40,805 nt of DNA from Arenimonas metalli CF5-1 (GCF_000747155.1 NZ_AVCK01000021.1:1-40805), one strand, 5' to 3'. Shown: positions 27,763-37,037, counted from the first letter of the stretch. Translations and numbers: made by a program. Notes: generated by a model from the sequence alone, not told the origin.

Positions 27763-28193
27763 GTCGCACCGTCCGAGAGCGCTTGCTGCAGGCATTCCCA
27801 GGGCAGCAGCACGCAGCGGTGGCGCGCGGGGTGCGCGGCCACGCCGGCCAGCGCGCCGAGCTCGCCGAGGCCATCGGCGTCGCCGTTCGCGATCGCCGCG
27901 CGCAGGGCCTGCAGGCGCGCGGCTACGCCGGCGGCGTCGCGGCCTGGCACGTCGCAGGCCATCAGCGAGGCCGAGGCCAGGCAGAGCAGGCAGCCTTCGC
28001 TCTGGTGGCCGAGCGCGGCGATGCGGCCTTCGCCGTCGAGCCGCAATTCGACGCCGACGCGGTCACCGCACAGCGCGTTGTGCGCGGAAGCGCGGTGGCT
28101 GGCGTCGGCCAGCGGACCCGCGTGGCGCGGCGCGCGGCCGTGGTCGAGCACGCGGTCGCGATACAGGTCGGCGAAGGAAGTCGGTTCGGCCAT
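27759..28193 (-). CDS. SufU/NifU-like Fe-S scaffold protein
   Basis: Predicted 144-residue protein with all SufU/IscU hallmarks: LYRDRVLDHGRAPRHAG (10-26), NALCGD with Cys42 and Asp44, EGCLLCLASAS with Cys68, and PARHRCVLLPW with Cys127. Cys42, Asp44, Cys68 and Cys127 are the Zn or cluster ligands in SufU, and extra cysteines occur at 71, 80 and 134. In SufU systems the protein takes persulfide from a cysteine desulfurase. Here there is no suf operon around it; it is the first gene of the Mo-hydroxylase operon and overlaps the XdhC start. It may supply the [2Fe-2S] clusters of IorA or the sulfido ligand of the Mo cofactor. Confidence 0.88.
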   Translation of the reverse strand: MAEPTSFADLYRDRVLDHGRAPRHAGPLADASHRASAHNALCGDRVGVELRLDGEGRIAALGHQSEGCLLCLASASLMACDVPGRDAAGVAARLQALRAAIANGDADGLGELGALAGVAAHPARHRCVLLPWECLQQALSDGAT

Positions 28194-28201
28194 GGCCTGC
28201 G

Positions 28202-28230
28202 ATTAGCGCATGCGTGCCCGAAGGCGGCAA
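28202..28230 (-). promoter_or_regulatory. Candidate promoter of the Mo-hydroxylase operon
   Basis: Read on the - strand: TTGCCG (28230-28225), 17-base spacer, GCTAAT (28207-28202). Only eight bases separate the -10 from the ATG at 28193, predicting a transcript with almost no leader. Confidence 0.4.
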
Positions 28231-28238
28231 GGCAGGCC

Positions 28239-29327
28239 TCAGGCCAGCGGGTCGGGCGGCAGCGCCAGTGGCGGGCAATCGCCGGTGCCGGGCGGCGGCA
28301 GGCGGGCCAGCCAGTCGCGCAGCGGCGCGCGCAGCCAGTCGATGCGGGCGGGCAGGGAATAGTGGTTCTCGTCGGGCAGCTCGGCGTAGTGCAGGCGGCC
28401 GTTGCCGGCGCGCGCCAGGCGGCGGGCGGATTCCACGGGCACCAAGGTGTCCTTCCCGCCGTGCAGGTGCAGCACGCAGGCCGGGGTGGCGGCCAGCGGG
28501 GTCGCGGTGTCGAGCGCGTCGAGATCCAGGCCCAGCGTTTCGCCGGCGCGGGCGATGGCGGCGTCCAGTTCGTGCGCCGGCAGCGTCCGGCGCAGCCACC
28601 AGCCCAGCACGCGCGCGGCGCCGCCGCCTTCGCCGGTCTTGAGGCGCTGCACGAACTGGCGCACCGAGTCGCCCGCGTTCGCGAACGGCTCCATCGCCAC
28701 CACGCCGGCGATGCCGGCACGGTGGCCCGCCGCGGCATGCAGCGCGGTCACCGCGCCGTACGAAGTGCCGAACAGCACCACCGGTTCGGCCAGCCGCCGC
28801 TCCGCGCGAAGGCGCGCCAGCAGCGCCTGCACGTCGCCGGCCTCGCGGGTGCCGAAGCCGGCCGGGCCGTCGCCGGAGAAGCCGTGGTTGCGCAGGTCCA
28901 GCAGCACCGTGCGGTAGCCCTCTTCGGCCAGCGCGATGGCCCACAGGCCCTGCGTGCTGGCGTCCATCGTCAGGCCGTGCAGCATCACCACGGTGCCGCG
29001 CACCGGCGGCGGTCGACGCGGCGCGCCGGCCCGGAAGTCGAAGCGCATGCCGAGTTCGTCCGGGGCGCGCTGGTAGCGGTACTCAAGCCCGAAGTCGCGC
29101 GGCTCGATCACCGCGAACGCCAGGGTCGGTTCGCCCGGCCGCGCCAGCGATTCCAGCGGGCTGCCGACCTCGCGCAGGAACTGCAGGTACTTCGCGCCGC
29201 CGTAGGGCGTGTCGCCGCGCTCGGGCCGGGCGATGCGCTCGTGCAGGTCGCGCGCCTGCGCGTCGCCGCCGGCCGCCAGCGCAACGGTCGCGACCAGCGC
29301 GAACAGGGGTTTCAGGACACCAGGCAT
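28239..29327 (-). CDS. Secreted alpha/beta hydrolase
   Basis: Predicted 362-residue hydrolase with a signal peptide (about residues 1-28, ending AQA). The fold is shown by HGLTMDAST near the oxyanion site, DLRNHGFSG, the nucleophile elbow FGTSYGA with its Ser, GGKDTLVP with the acidic residue and DENHYSLP with the catalytic His. The complete triad suggests an active esterase, lipase or peptidase of the periplasm or exterior; the substrate is unknown. The ATG at 29327 is chosen because the signal peptide starts there; the frame is open 186 bases further but only as low-quality Arg-rich sequence. Confidence 0.85.
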   Translation of the reverse strand: MPGVLKPLFALVATVALAAGGDAQARDLHERIARPERGDTPYGGAKYLQFLREVGSPLESLARPGEPTLAFAVIEPRDFGLEYRYQRAPDELGMRFDFRAGAPRRPPPVRGTVVMLHGLTMDASTQGLWAIALAEEGYRTVLLDLRNHGFSGDGPAGFGTREAGDVQALLARLRAERRLAEPVVLFGTSYGAVTALHAAAGHRAGIAGVVAMEPFANAGDSVRQFVQRLKTGEGGGAARVLGWWLRRTLPAHELDAAIARAGETLGLDLDALDTATPLAATPACVLHLHGGKDTLVPVESARRLARAGNGRLHYAELPDENHYSLPARIDWLRAPLRDWLARLPPPGTGDCPPLALPPDPLA

Positions 29328-29451
29328 GCCGGGCAGCCTGTGGGGCGGCGCGTGAAGGCCGCGCCTTCCCACCGGGCGGCGTGCCGCCGGGGCGAGCTGG
29401 CGCCGCGCGGCCGCGCCCTTGGCCAGCGTGGCCGGGTGCTTGGCCGGCCGC

Positions 29452-30453
29452 CTATCGCCGCGCGGGCGCGCCTTCGGACAGCGTGACCGCGTCGTCGGCC
29501 GGCGGCATCGCACCGTCGCAGGTCGGCACCTGTTCGGCCGCGTGCTCGCGGGCGGCCTGCAGCGGCTGCCGGCGCGAGCGGCGCCAGCCGTCGGCGGCGT
29601 AGACGCCCAGCGCCACCCAGATGCAGGCGAAGCCGACCGCCTGCGTCCCGCTGAAGCCTTCGCCCAGCAGCCACACGCCGCTGAGAAGCTGCAGGGTCGG
29701 CGCGATGTACTGCAGGATGCCGACCAGCGAGTAGGGGATGCGGCGCGCGCCGTAGGCGAAGCCGATCAGCGGCAGCGCCGTCAGCGCGCCGCCGATCACC
29801 AGCAGCACGTCGCTGCCGAAGTTGCCGTCGCCGAACGCGCCGACGCCCTGCACGCCGGCCCAGCCCAGCCAGGCCAGCGCCGGCAGCAGCAGGATCAGGC
29901 TCTCGATCGCCAGGCCCGGCACCGCGTCCACGTTCGCGAGCTTCCGGATCAAACCGTAGAACGCGAAGCTGAAGGCCAGCGCCAGTGCGATCCACGGCGG
30001 GTCGCCGTGCAGCAGGGCCAGCCACAGCACGCCCACCGTCGCGATCGCCACCGCGGTCCACTGCGCGCGGTTGAGCCGCTCGCCCAGCACCAGCACGCCG
30101 ATCAGCACGTTCACCAGCGGGTTGATGAAGTAGCCCAGGCTGGCCTCGACCACGCGGCCGTTGGTCACCGCCCAGATGTACACGCCCCAGTTGAAGCTGA
30201 TCAGCAGGCTGCTGCCGAGCAGCATCCAGCCCACCTTCGGCCGCGACAGCGACGCGCGCAGCCAGCCCCAGCCTTCGCGGATCACGAGGTAGCCGACCAC
30301 GAACAGCGCGCACCAGACGATGCGGTGGGCGATGATCTCGAGCGCCGGCACGTGCCTGAGCAGGTACCAGTACAGCGGGAACACGCCCCAGAGCACGTAG
30401 GAGGCAATGGCGGCCGAGAGGCCCTTGCGGTCGATGGCGGGTGCTGGGGTCAC
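29452..30453 (-). CDS. rarD: RarD family EamA-type transporter
   Basis: Predicted 333-residue inner-membrane protein with ten membrane segments of the drug/metabolite transporter type. Characteristic RarD segments are YVLWGVFPLYWYLLRHVPALEIIAHRIVW, FNWGVYIWAVTNGRVVEASLGYFINPL and LQYIAPTLQLLSGVWLLGE. RarD proteins were linked to chloramphenicol sensitivity, but the natural substrate is not settled. A GTG start at 30453 has GGAG six bases upstream. About 45 hydrophilic residues extend the C-terminus. A -10-like GATAAT lies at 30482-30477. Confidence 0.9.
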   Translation of the reverse strand: MTPAPAIDRKGLSAAIASYVLWGVFPLYWYLLRHVPALEIIAHRIVWCALFVVGYLVIREGWGWLRASLSRPKVGWMLLGSSLLISFNWGVYIWAVTNGRVVEASLGYFINPLVNVLIGVLVLGERLNRAQWTAVAIATVGVLWLALLHGDPPWIALALAFSFAFYGLIRKLANVDAVPGLAIESLILLLPALAWLGWAGVQGVGAFGDGNFGSDVLLVIGGALTALPLIGFAYGARRIPYSLVGILQYIAPTLQLLSGVWLLGEGFSGTQAVGFACIWVALGVYAADGWRRSRRQPLQAAREHAAEQVPTCDGAMPPADDAVTLSEGAPARR

Positions 30454-30519
30454 GGCGGGCTCCGGGCGAGGCGGCGATTATCCGCTCCCCGGTGGCCTCG
30501 TGCCTGCAACGATGTGATG

Positions 30520-30540
30520 CCCCGGGCCGACCGGCCGGGG
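30520..30540 (-). other. Hairpin after the ABC exporter operon
   Basis: Just past the last permease stop, CCCCGGCC and GGCCCGGGG can pair with one bulged base. No T tract follows. Possible Rho-assisted end of the exporter transcript. Confidence 0.4.
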
Positions 30541-30544
30541 CGCG

Positions 30545-31729
30545 CTACTGCCCGCGCAGCGCCGCGGTCACCGGCATGCGAGCGGCGCGGATGGCGGGCG
30601 CCAGGCCGCCGATGAAGCCGATGAACAGGGCCAGTCCCAGGCCGGTCATCACCAGCCCCGGCGTCACCGCGAACTTGAAGGCGACCTGGGTGAAGCCGCT
30701 GCCCAGCGTGCTCACCGAGTAGCCGTTGAAGGCCACGTAGGCCAGGCCCGCGCCGAGCACCCCGCCCGCGATCGCGAGCGCCAGCGCCTCGGCCATCACC
30801 GAGGCGATCACCGGCGCCACGCCGAAGCCCAGTGCGCGCAGCGTGCCGATCTCGGCCGTGCGCGCCGACACCGCCGAGTACATGGTGTTGAGCGCACCGA
30901 AGGTGGCGCCGATGGCCATGATCAGCGCGACCAGCCCGGCCAGCACGCCGATGGTGGCGGTGAGGTTGCCGGACTGGCCCGAGAAGAACTCGCGCTCGCG
31001 CCGCGCCTCGACGTTGAGCTGCGGGTCGCTGGTCAGGCGCTTCTCGAGCGCGTCGAAGCTGTCGGTATTGGCCAGCTGCAGCAGCAGCGAGGAGTAGCCG
31101 CTGCGGTTGAAGGCCGACTGCGCGGTCTCGGCGTCGGCCCAGAGCTCGGACTCGTGCGCGTCGCCGCCGGTGCTGAAGTGGCCGACCACGGTCCAGGTCG
31201 AGCCGCGGAAGCGCAGCTCGGTGCCGACCGCCAGGCCTTCGAACTGCTGGCTGGCGGCCTGGCCGACGATCAGCTCGCGGATGCCGGGCCGGAACATGCG
31301 GCCTTCGACGATGCGCAATTCGGGCCGGATCGCGAAGCCGGCCGGCTCGACGCCGCGCAGGGTGACGTTGGCGCCGGTCTTCTGCCCCTTGCGCGGCACC
31401 TCGGTGACGATGATCAGCTCGCCCGAGGCCTGCGGCAGGCCGTCGGGGCCGCGCGCGATGGCCGGGTCCTGCTTCACCAGCGTGCCCGAGGCGCGGTCGA
31501 GGAAACTCGCCAGCTCGCCGTTGGAGCCACCGCGCGTCACCACCACGCGGTCGTTGCGGCCGGTGCCCGCGAGCGTCTTCTCCAGCCCCGAGGACATCGA
31601 CAGCAGGGCCACCATCACGCCGACCACGCCGGCGATGCCGATCACGATCACCAGCGACGCGCCCAGCCGCTGCGGCACGCTGCGCAGGTTCATCAGCACG
31701 ATCTCGCGGACCTGGGTCAGGGCGCTCAT
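30545..31729 (-). CDS. ABC exporter permease (FtsX/MacB type), second subunit
   Basis: Predicted 394-residue inner-membrane permease. The N-terminal membrane helix (about 20-45, LGASLVIVIGIAGVVGVMVALL) is followed by a large periplasmic MacB-type core (about 50-260) and three C-terminal helices of the FtsX fold (LAGLVALIMAIGATFGALNTM, IGTLRALGF, GLGLALFIGFIGGLAPAIRAARM). The four-helix plan is that of type VII mechanotransmission transporters. The start overlaps the stop of the other permease, so the two are made together, most likely as a heterodimer. Confidence 0.9.
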   Translation of the reverse strand: MSALTQVREIVLMNLRSVPQRLGASLVIVIGIAGVVGVMVALLSMSSGLEKTLAGTGRNDRVVVTRGGSNGELASFLDRASGTLVKQDPAIARGPDGLPQASGELIIVTEVPRKGQKTGANVTLRGVEPAGFAIRPELRIVEGRMFRPGIRELIVGQAASQQFEGLAVGTELRFRGSTWTVVGHFSTGGDAHESELWADAETAQSAFNRSGYSSLLLQLANTDSFDALEKRLTSDPQLNVEARREREFFSGQSGNLTATIGVLAGLVALIMAIGATFGALNTMYSAVSARTAEIGTLRALGFGVAPVIASVMAEALALAIAGGVLGAGLAYVAFNGYSVSTLGSGFTQVAFKFAVTPGLVMTGLGLALFIGFIGGLAPAIRAARMPVTAALRGQ

Positions 31730-32877
31730 CAGCGGCCCGCCAGGGCATCGACGATGCGGATGCGCAGCGCGTGCAGCGCCGGCGGCACCCCCACCAACAG
31801 CGACAGCACCACCACGCTGATGCCGGCGATCGCCCACACGCGGGCATCGGTCTCCACCGGGAACTCGGGCGGCAGCACGCCGGTGACCACGTTGGCCAGC
31901 AGCATGCCCGCCAGCGCGCCCAGGAAGCACAGCACGAAGGCCTCGGCCAGCACCAGCGCCATCACCGCGCGGTCGGTGAAGCCCAGCACCTTGAGCACGG
32001 CCAGCTCCGGCACCCGCTCGCGCACGCCCTGCGACATGCTCACGCCGGTCAGGAACAGGATCGAGAAGAACACCGCGCTGGTGATCAGGTTGACGATCAG
32101 GCCGATGTCGCCGAGCTGGCGGATGAAGCCGAGCTGGAACTCCTGCTCGCTCTGGGTCTTGGTTTCGTCGGCGGAGTTATCGAACTTCTCGTCGATCAGC
32201 GCCGACACCTTCTCGGCCGCCTGCGGGTCGTCCACCACCACCACGAACACGCCGGCCAGGCCCTTGCCGCCCGCGCGCGCCTCGTCGAACTGGCCGTAGT
32301 TGAGATACATCAGCCCGGCGCGCTTCTGCCACTCCTCGTCGCGGCCGTCGAAGATGCCCACCAGCTCCCACTCCCAGGCGCGGGTGCCGTCGGTCTTGGT
32401 CCAGATGAAGGAGTTCAGCGGGATGGTGTCGCCGACCTTCCAGCCGAACTTGTCGGCGAGGTTGCGGCCCGCGATCGCGCCGTTGCGGGTGGACACGAAC
32501 TGCCGCCACTGGTCTTCCGGCATCACCCACTCGGGGTAGGTGTCGCGCAGCCGCTGCGGGTTCACCGCGAACTGCGGGAAGAAGTTGCGCGGGTCCTGGT
32601 ACTGGCCGCCGAAGAACTGCGAGTGCGAGACGCGGCTGACGCCGGGCACCGCCTCGATCTGCGGCATCATCCGCATCGGCAGCGGCTGGGTGAAGCTGGT
32701 GCGGGCCTGGGTGATCAGGCGGTTGGCGCCGAGGAAATCGGCGCCGCCGGCGAACAGCGAATTCACCGCCTGCAGCAGCCCCAGCAGCAGGAAGGCCGAG
32801 ACCAGCGAGAACAGCGTCAGCGTGGTCCGCAGCTTCTTGCGGAACAGCCCCGCCCAGACCAGGCCCAGGTATTTCAT
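31729..32877 (-). CDS. ABC exporter permease (FtsX/MacB type), first subunit
   Basis: Predicted 382-residue permease with the same plan as its neighbour: N-terminal helix (about 15-40, [22 protein letters not shown]), periplasmic domain and three C-terminal helices ([78 protein letters not shown]). Its sequence is only distantly similar to the second permease. It starts one base after the stop of the ATPase gene. Confidence 0.9.
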   Translation of the reverse strand: MKYLGLVWAGLFRKKLRTTLTLFSLVSAFLLLGLLQAVNSLFAGGADFLGANRLITQARTSFTQPLPMRMMPQIEAVPGVSRVSHSQFFGGQYQDPRNFFPQFAVNPQRLRDTYPEWVMPEDQWRQFVSTRNGAIAGRNLADKFGWKVGDTIPLNSFIWTKTDGTRAWEWELVGIFDGRDEEWQKRAGLMYLNYGQFDEARAGGKGLAGVFVVVVDDPQAAEKVSALIDEKFDNSADETKTQSEQEFQLGFIRQLGDIGLIVNLITSAVFFSILFLTGVSMSQGVRERVPELAVLKVLGFTDRAVMALVLAEAFVLCFLGALAGMLLANVVTGVLPPEFPVETDARVWAIAGISVVVLSLLVGVPPALHALRIRIVDALAGR

Positions 32878-32878
32878 G

Positions 32879-33571
32879 TCAGTGCGCCGGCGCCTCGTCC
32901 ACCAGCGTGCCCTTGTCCAGGTGCACGGTGCGGCGGGCGTACTCGGCGGCCTTGGGGTCGTGGGTGACCATCACGATGGTCTTGCCGAACTCCTGGTTGA
33001 GCTGCTGCAGCAGGCGCAGCACCTCGTCGGCGGTCTTGCGGTCGAGGTCACCGGTGGGCTCGTCGCAGATCAGCAGGCGCGGATCGGAGACCAGCGCGCG
33101 CGCGATCGCCACGCGCTGCTGCTGGCCGCCGGAGAGTTCGTTGGGCTTGTGCTTCGCGCGGTCGTCCAGCCCGACCAGCTTCAGCGCGATGCTGGCGCGG
33201 CGGCTGCGCTCGGCGGCGCCCATGTCGGCCAGCAGCAGCGGCAGCTCGACGTTCTTCTGCGCGGTCAGCACCGGCATCAGGTTGTAGCTCTGGAAGATGA
33301 AGCCGACCGTGCTGGCGCGCCATGCGGCGAGCTCGTCGCTGCCGAAGTCGTCGATGCGCTGGCCGCCGACCCGCAGCAGGCCGCCGCTGGGCGAATCCAG
33401 GCCGCCGATCAGGTTGAGCAGGGTGGTCTTGCCGGAGCCGGACGGCCCCATCAGCGCGACGAAATCGCCCTCGGGGATGTCGAGGTCGATGCCGTGCAGC
33501 ACTTCCACGCGCTGCTTGCCGCGCGCATAGGCCTTGGTGAGGCCGCGGATCTCGACCAGGGGCGTGGCCAT
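32879..33571 (-). CDS. ABC exporter ATPase (MacB/LolD type)
   Basis: Predicted 230-residue ATP-binding subunit. Walker A is GPSGSGKT (42-49), the signature is [15 protein letters not shown] and Walker B is LLICDEP followed by TGDLD; the H-loop is MVTHDP. Its closest family is the group that includes LolD, FtsE and the MacB ATPase domain. Placed between the adaptor and two permeases, it powers a tripartite or DevBCA-like exporter. Confidence 0.95.
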   Translation of the reverse strand: MATPLVEIRGLTKAYARGKQRVEVLHGIDLDIPEGDFVALMGPSGSGKTTLLNLIGGLDSPSGGLLRVGGQRIDDFGSDELAAWRASTVGFIFQSYNLMPVLTAQKNVELPLLLADMGAAERSRRASIALKLVGLDDRAKHKPNELSGGQQQRVAIARALVSDPRLLICDEPTGDLDRKTADEVLRLLQQLNQEFGKTIVMVTHDPKAAEYARRTVHLDKGTLVDEAPAH

Positions 33572-33580
33572 CGCGGCGCC

Positions 33581-34783
33581 TTACTTCGTCGCCACGCGGT
33601 CGCCGTCGCCCAGGTCGTCCGGGGGCGAGAGCACCACGGTTTCACCGCCGGACAAGCCGGTGAGCACCTGCTGGTCGGCGTCGCGCTTCTCGCCCAGGGT
33701 CACGGCGACGCGGCGCACCTTGCCGTCCTCGACCACGAACACGGCGCGGCCGTCGTCGCCGCCGACCACCGCGCGCTCGGGCACGAAGGCGCCGGCCATC
33801 GGCGGCGCATCGGCGCGCGCCTGGTCGAGGAAGCTCACGCGCACGCCCATGTCCGGCACGATCCGCGGGTCCTTGTCCTTGAAAGCGATGCGCACTTTCA
33901 CCGTGGCCTTGGTGCGGTCGGCCGTGGGCACGATGGCGATGACCTCGGCCGGGATCTTCCAGTCCGGGTAGGCGTTGAGCACGGCCTCGACCGGCATCCC
34001 GGGCGTGACGCGGCCGATGTTGGCCTCGTTGACGTCCACCTGCACCTCCAGCGACTCCATGTCGACCAGGGTGCCGATGCCGGTGCGGATCGAGCCGCCG
34101 CCGGCGCTGATCGGCGAGATCATCTCGCCCGGCTGCGCGGCCTTGGCCACGATCACGCCGGCGAAGGGCGCGCGGATCACGGTGTTGTCCACGCCCAGGC
34201 CGGCGATGGCGAGCTGGTCGCGCGACACCTCGACGGCGCGCTGCAGGCTGGCCAGGCGCGCCGCGCGGGCGTCGCGGTCGGCGATCGCCGCATCCAGCGC
34301 GGACGCCGCCACCAGCTGGCGGGCCGCGAGTTCGCGCTGGCGCACCAGGGTCTGGTCGGCCAGGGTGAGCTGGGCCCGGGCCTCGGCGAGCTGGGACTGC
34401 GCGGAGGCGAGCTGGGCCGAGGCCAGTTCGCGCTGGGCGGCGGCATCGGCGTCGTCGAGGTAGGCCAGCACCTCGCCCTCGGCCACGACCTGGCCTTCCT
34501 CGATCAGGACCTCGCGCACCTTGCCGGTGATCTTCGAGGACACCGTGGCGATGCGGCGGGCGGTGACGTAGCCGGAGGCGTCGAGCACCGAGGCCGTGCC
34601 GAGCTCGGCGGCCTTGCGCGCGACCGCGGTTTCCACGGTGACCGGGCGCAGGCCCGAGAGCGCCATCGAAAGCACGACCAGCACGATCACGCCGCCCAGC
34701 GCCCACTGCCAGAAGGGCCGGCGCTTCTTCGCGGGCTTGCGGTCGATGTGCAGTTGCTTGAGCAGGTCCTGCGGCGAATCCAT
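33581..34783 (-). CDS. HlyD/MacA-type periplasmic adaptor subunit
   Basis: Predicted 400-residue membrane-fusion protein. One membrane anchor lies at about 28-46 (WALGGVIVLVVLSMALSGL), then a biotinyl-lipoyl-like domain (about 65-110), a helical hairpin (about 115-190, rich in Ala/Gln/Leu heptads), and beta-barrel and membrane-proximal domains. It would connect the two permeases to an outer-membrane channel such as TolC, which is not encoded in the window. The ATG has GGAG six bases upstream. First gene of the exporter operon; the gap to the ATPase is nine bases. Confidence 0.92.
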   Translation of the reverse strand: MDSPQDLLKQLHIDRKPAKKRRPFWQWALGGVIVLVVLSMALSGLRPVTVETAVARKAAELGTASVLDASGYVTARRIATVSSKITGKVREVLIEEGQVVAEGEVLAYLDDADAAAQRELASAQLASAQSQLAEARAQLTLADQTLVRQRELAARQLVAASALDAAIADRDARAARLASLQRAVEVSRDQLAIAGLGVDNTVIRAPFAGVIVAKAAQPGEMISPISAGGGSIRTGIGTLVDMESLEVQVDVNEANIGRVTPGMPVEAVLNAYPDWKIPAEVIAIVPTADRTKATVKVRIAFKDKDPRIVPDMGVRVSFLDQARADAPPMAGAFVPERAVVGGDDGRAVFVVEDGKVRRVAVTLGEKRDADQQVLTGLSGGETVVLSPPDDLGDGDRVATK

Positions 34784-34874
34784 GGGCGACTCCGTGATCG
34801 GGCCGGCGCAGTCTGCGTCGGCCCCGGTGTCGGGATTGTGAGCCGTCAGGCGGGCAGGGTCATCCTGCCGTTTG

Positions 34875-36266
34875 TCACTTCTTCGGGAAGCGCTGCTTCA
34901 GCAGGCTCCAGGCGGCCCGCAGCCCCTGGGCCTCGCCGCCGGCGGGCTTGCCTGGGCGCTCGCCGTCGTTCCAGGAGTAGACGTCCACGTGGGTCCAGGC
35001 CTGGCCCTCGGGCACGAAGCGCTCCAGGTACACGGCCGCGGTGATGCAGCCGGCCATGCGCGAGGCGCCGGAGTTGGCCAGGTCGGCGATGCCCGACTTC
35101 AGGTAGCTCAGGTAGGGCCGCCACAGCGGCATGCGCCACAGCGGGTCGCGGGTGCGCTGGCCGGCGGCGAGGTAGTCGTTGGCCAGGGCGTCGTCGTTGG
35201 CGAACAGCGCCGGCAGGTCCGGGCCCAGCGCGATGCGCGCGGCGCCGGTCAGCGTGGCGAAGTCCATCAGCAGCGCCGGCTTCGACTCGGCCGCGTAGGC
35301 CAGCGCATCGCACAGCACCAGCCGGCCTTCGGCGTCGGTGTTGTCCACTTCGACGCTCAGGCCCAGGCGCGTGGCCAGCACTTCGCCGGGGCGGAAGGCG
35401 TTCGGGCCGATCGCGTTCTCGACCGCGGGCACCAGCAGCTGCAGGCGCACCGGGAGCTTGAGCGCCATCACCAGCCGGGCCAGGCCGAGCGCGTGCGCGG
35501 CGCCGCCCATGTCCTTCTTCATGTTGCGCATGCCGTCGGCGGGCTTGATGTCCAGGCCGCCGGTGTCGAAGCACACGCCCTTGCCGACGATGGCCAGGCG
35601 CGGGTGGGCGTCGTCGCCCCAGTTGAGCTCGACCAGGCGCGGCGCGCGGTGGCTGGCGCGGCCGACGGCGTGGATGGCGGGGAAGTTCTTCGCCAGCAGG
35701 TCGTCGCCGGCGATGACGTCGAGGCGGGCGCCGTGCGCCTTGGCCAGGTCCGCGGCGGCGGCTTCGATTTCGGCCGGGCCCATGTGCTCGGTCGGGGTGT
35801 TGATCAGGTCGCGGACCAGGGTGCTGGCTTCGAGCAGGGCCAGCGCCTCGGCGTCCACCTCGCCCTCGAGCACCAGCTGCGCGGGCTCGCGCGCGGGCTT
35901 GAGGTAGCGGCTGAAGCGGTAGGCCCCCAGGCCCCAGCCCAGCAGGGCCTGGCCCGGCGCCAGCGCGGCGGGCGACTGCGTGCACAGCTGGTAGCGGCCG
36001 GGCGGCAGCAGGCTGGGCAGGTGCGCCAGCGCCAGCGGGTCGGCGGCGTCGGCCAGCACCACCAGCACGTAGGCCGGGCGGCCGTCGTCGCCGGGGATGG
36101 CCAGCGGCGCGACCGAACCCGCGCCCGCGCCGTGCGCATCCAGCCAGGACTGCACCGGCGCCGGCTGCGTTTCGCGCCAGGCGGCGAACCCGGCGCATTC
36201 GACCAGCCGCAGCGGCGTGGTGCGGGCGGCGGCATCGGGGCGGGCGAAGCAGGACGGCAGGCTCAT
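34875..36266 (-). CDS. Leucyl aminopeptidase family (M17) peptidase
   Basis: Predicted 463-residue cytoplasmic di-zinc aminopeptidase. The metal and catalytic region is complete: GKGVCFDTGG with Lys229 and Asp234, KKDMGG with Asp252, and the family signature NTDAEGRL (309-316) with Asp311 and Glu313. It removes N-terminal residues from peptides, most likely in peptide turnover. The N-terminal domain is short compared with PepA. Its start overlaps the stop of the upstream HAD phosphatase gene. Confidence 0.93.
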   Translation of the reverse strand: MSLPSCFARPDAAARTTPLRLVECAGFAAWRETQPAPVQSWLDAHGAGAGSVAPLAIPGDDGRPAYVLVVLADAADPLALAHLPSLLPPGRYQLCTQSPAALAPGQALLGWGLGAYRFSRYLKPAREPAQLVLEGEVDAEALALLEASTLVRDLINTPTEHMGPAEIEAAAADLAKAHGARLDVIAGDDLLAKNFPAIHAVGRASHRAPRLVELNWGDDAHPRLAIVGKGVCFDTGGLDIKPADGMRNMKKDMGGAAHALGLARLVMALKLPVRLQLLVPAVENAIGPNAFRPGEVLATRLGLSVEVDNTDAEGRLVLCDALAYAAESKPALLMDFATLTGAARIALGPDLPALFANDDALANDYLAAGQRTRDPLWRMPLWRPYLSYLKSGIADLANSGASRMAGCITAAVYLERFVPEGQAWTHVDVYSWNDGERPGKPAGGEAQGLRAAWSLLKQRFPKK

Positions 36267-36994
36267 CGGGTTTCCGGGGTGGCGAGGTGTTCGGGGGCGA
36301 AGACGTGGTGGTCCAGCCAGTCGGCCAGGCCCGCCAGCGTAGCGAATTCAAGGTCGGGCCGCGGCAGGTTGGCGGGCCAGCGCTGCTTCTCGCGGTTGAT
36401 CCAGCAGCTGCGCAGGCCGGCGCGGCGCGCGCCGGCGACGTCCAGCAGCGGGTCGTCGCCGATGTGCAGCACCTCGGCCGGGGCCCGGCCCAGGCGCTCG
36501 CAGGTGGCGTGGAAGATCGGCGCGTCGGGCTTGGCGTGGCCGTGCTCGCGGGCGCTGACGAAGACCTGGAAGTGGTGGTCGATGCCGATCCGCGCCAGGT
36601 CGGCGTTGCCGTTGGTCAGCGCCGCGATCGGCAGCCGCGACGACAGCCGCGCCAGCGCCTCGGGCACGTCCGGGTAGAAATCGACCCGGTTGCGGCTGGC
36701 GATGAAGGCCTCGTAGGCCGGCTCGAGGTGGTGGCCCGGGTCGCCCGAGGTCTCCAGCGCATGCAGCAGCGACAGCTTGCGCTGCTGCGAGAAGTCGTGG
36801 GCGTACTCGGGGTGCCGGGCCGCGACCTGCTCGCGCAGCTTGCGCATGCGGTGGATCGGGAAGTTGGCGGCGGTGCGCGGCGCGTGCTCGCGCAGGAAGG
36901 CGTCCAGGGCCATCTCCGCGCGCTCGATCGCCGGCCAGATCGGCCAGAGGGTGTCGTCGAGATCCAGGCTGAGGGCGAGCGGGCGCAGGTTCAC
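36263..36994 (-). CDS. HAD-family hydrolase, YigB-like phosphatase
   Basis: Predicted 243-residue phosphatase. Motif I is SLDLDDTLWP with Asp11 and Asp13, motif II ALTNGN, motif III EHGHAKP with the conserved Lys and motif IV HIGDDPLLDVAGA. The cap domain and overall sequence resemble YigB, which removes phosphate from the riboflavin precursor 5-amino-6-(5-phospho-D-ribitylamino)uracil and from FMN; that role is probable but not certain. The start is a GTG at 36994 with no good ribosome site; TAAACT lies six bases upstream on the coding strand. Overlaps the M17 peptidase gene. Confidence 0.85.
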   Translation of the reverse strand: MNLRPLALSLDLDDTLWPIWPAIERAEMALDAFLREHAPRTAANFPIHRMRKLREQVAARHPEYAHDFSQQRKLSLLHALETSGDPGHHLEPAYEAFIASRNRVDFYPDVPEALARLSSRLPIAALTNGNADLARIGIDHHFQVFVSAREHGHAKPDAPIFHATCERLGRAPAEVLHIGDDPLLDVAGARRAGLRSCWINREKQRWPANLPRPDLEFATLAGLADWLDHHVFAPEHLATPETR

Positions 36995-37037
36995 CTCGGA
37001 AGTTTAGCGCGGGTGACGGCCACGGGCGGGTGAAGCG

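Noticed and set aside
26407-28206. 599-codon open frame on the + strand across mocA, xdhC and the SufU-like gene
   Set aside because: Low-complexity Arg/Ala product; the - strand genes have domain motifs and start/stop overlaps.
29328-29451. Intrinsic terminator between rarD and the hydrolase gene
   Set aside because: Several GC-rich stems (such as GGCGGC-GT-GCCGCC) can form, but none is followed by a T tract on the - strand, and such stems are frequent by chance at this GC content.
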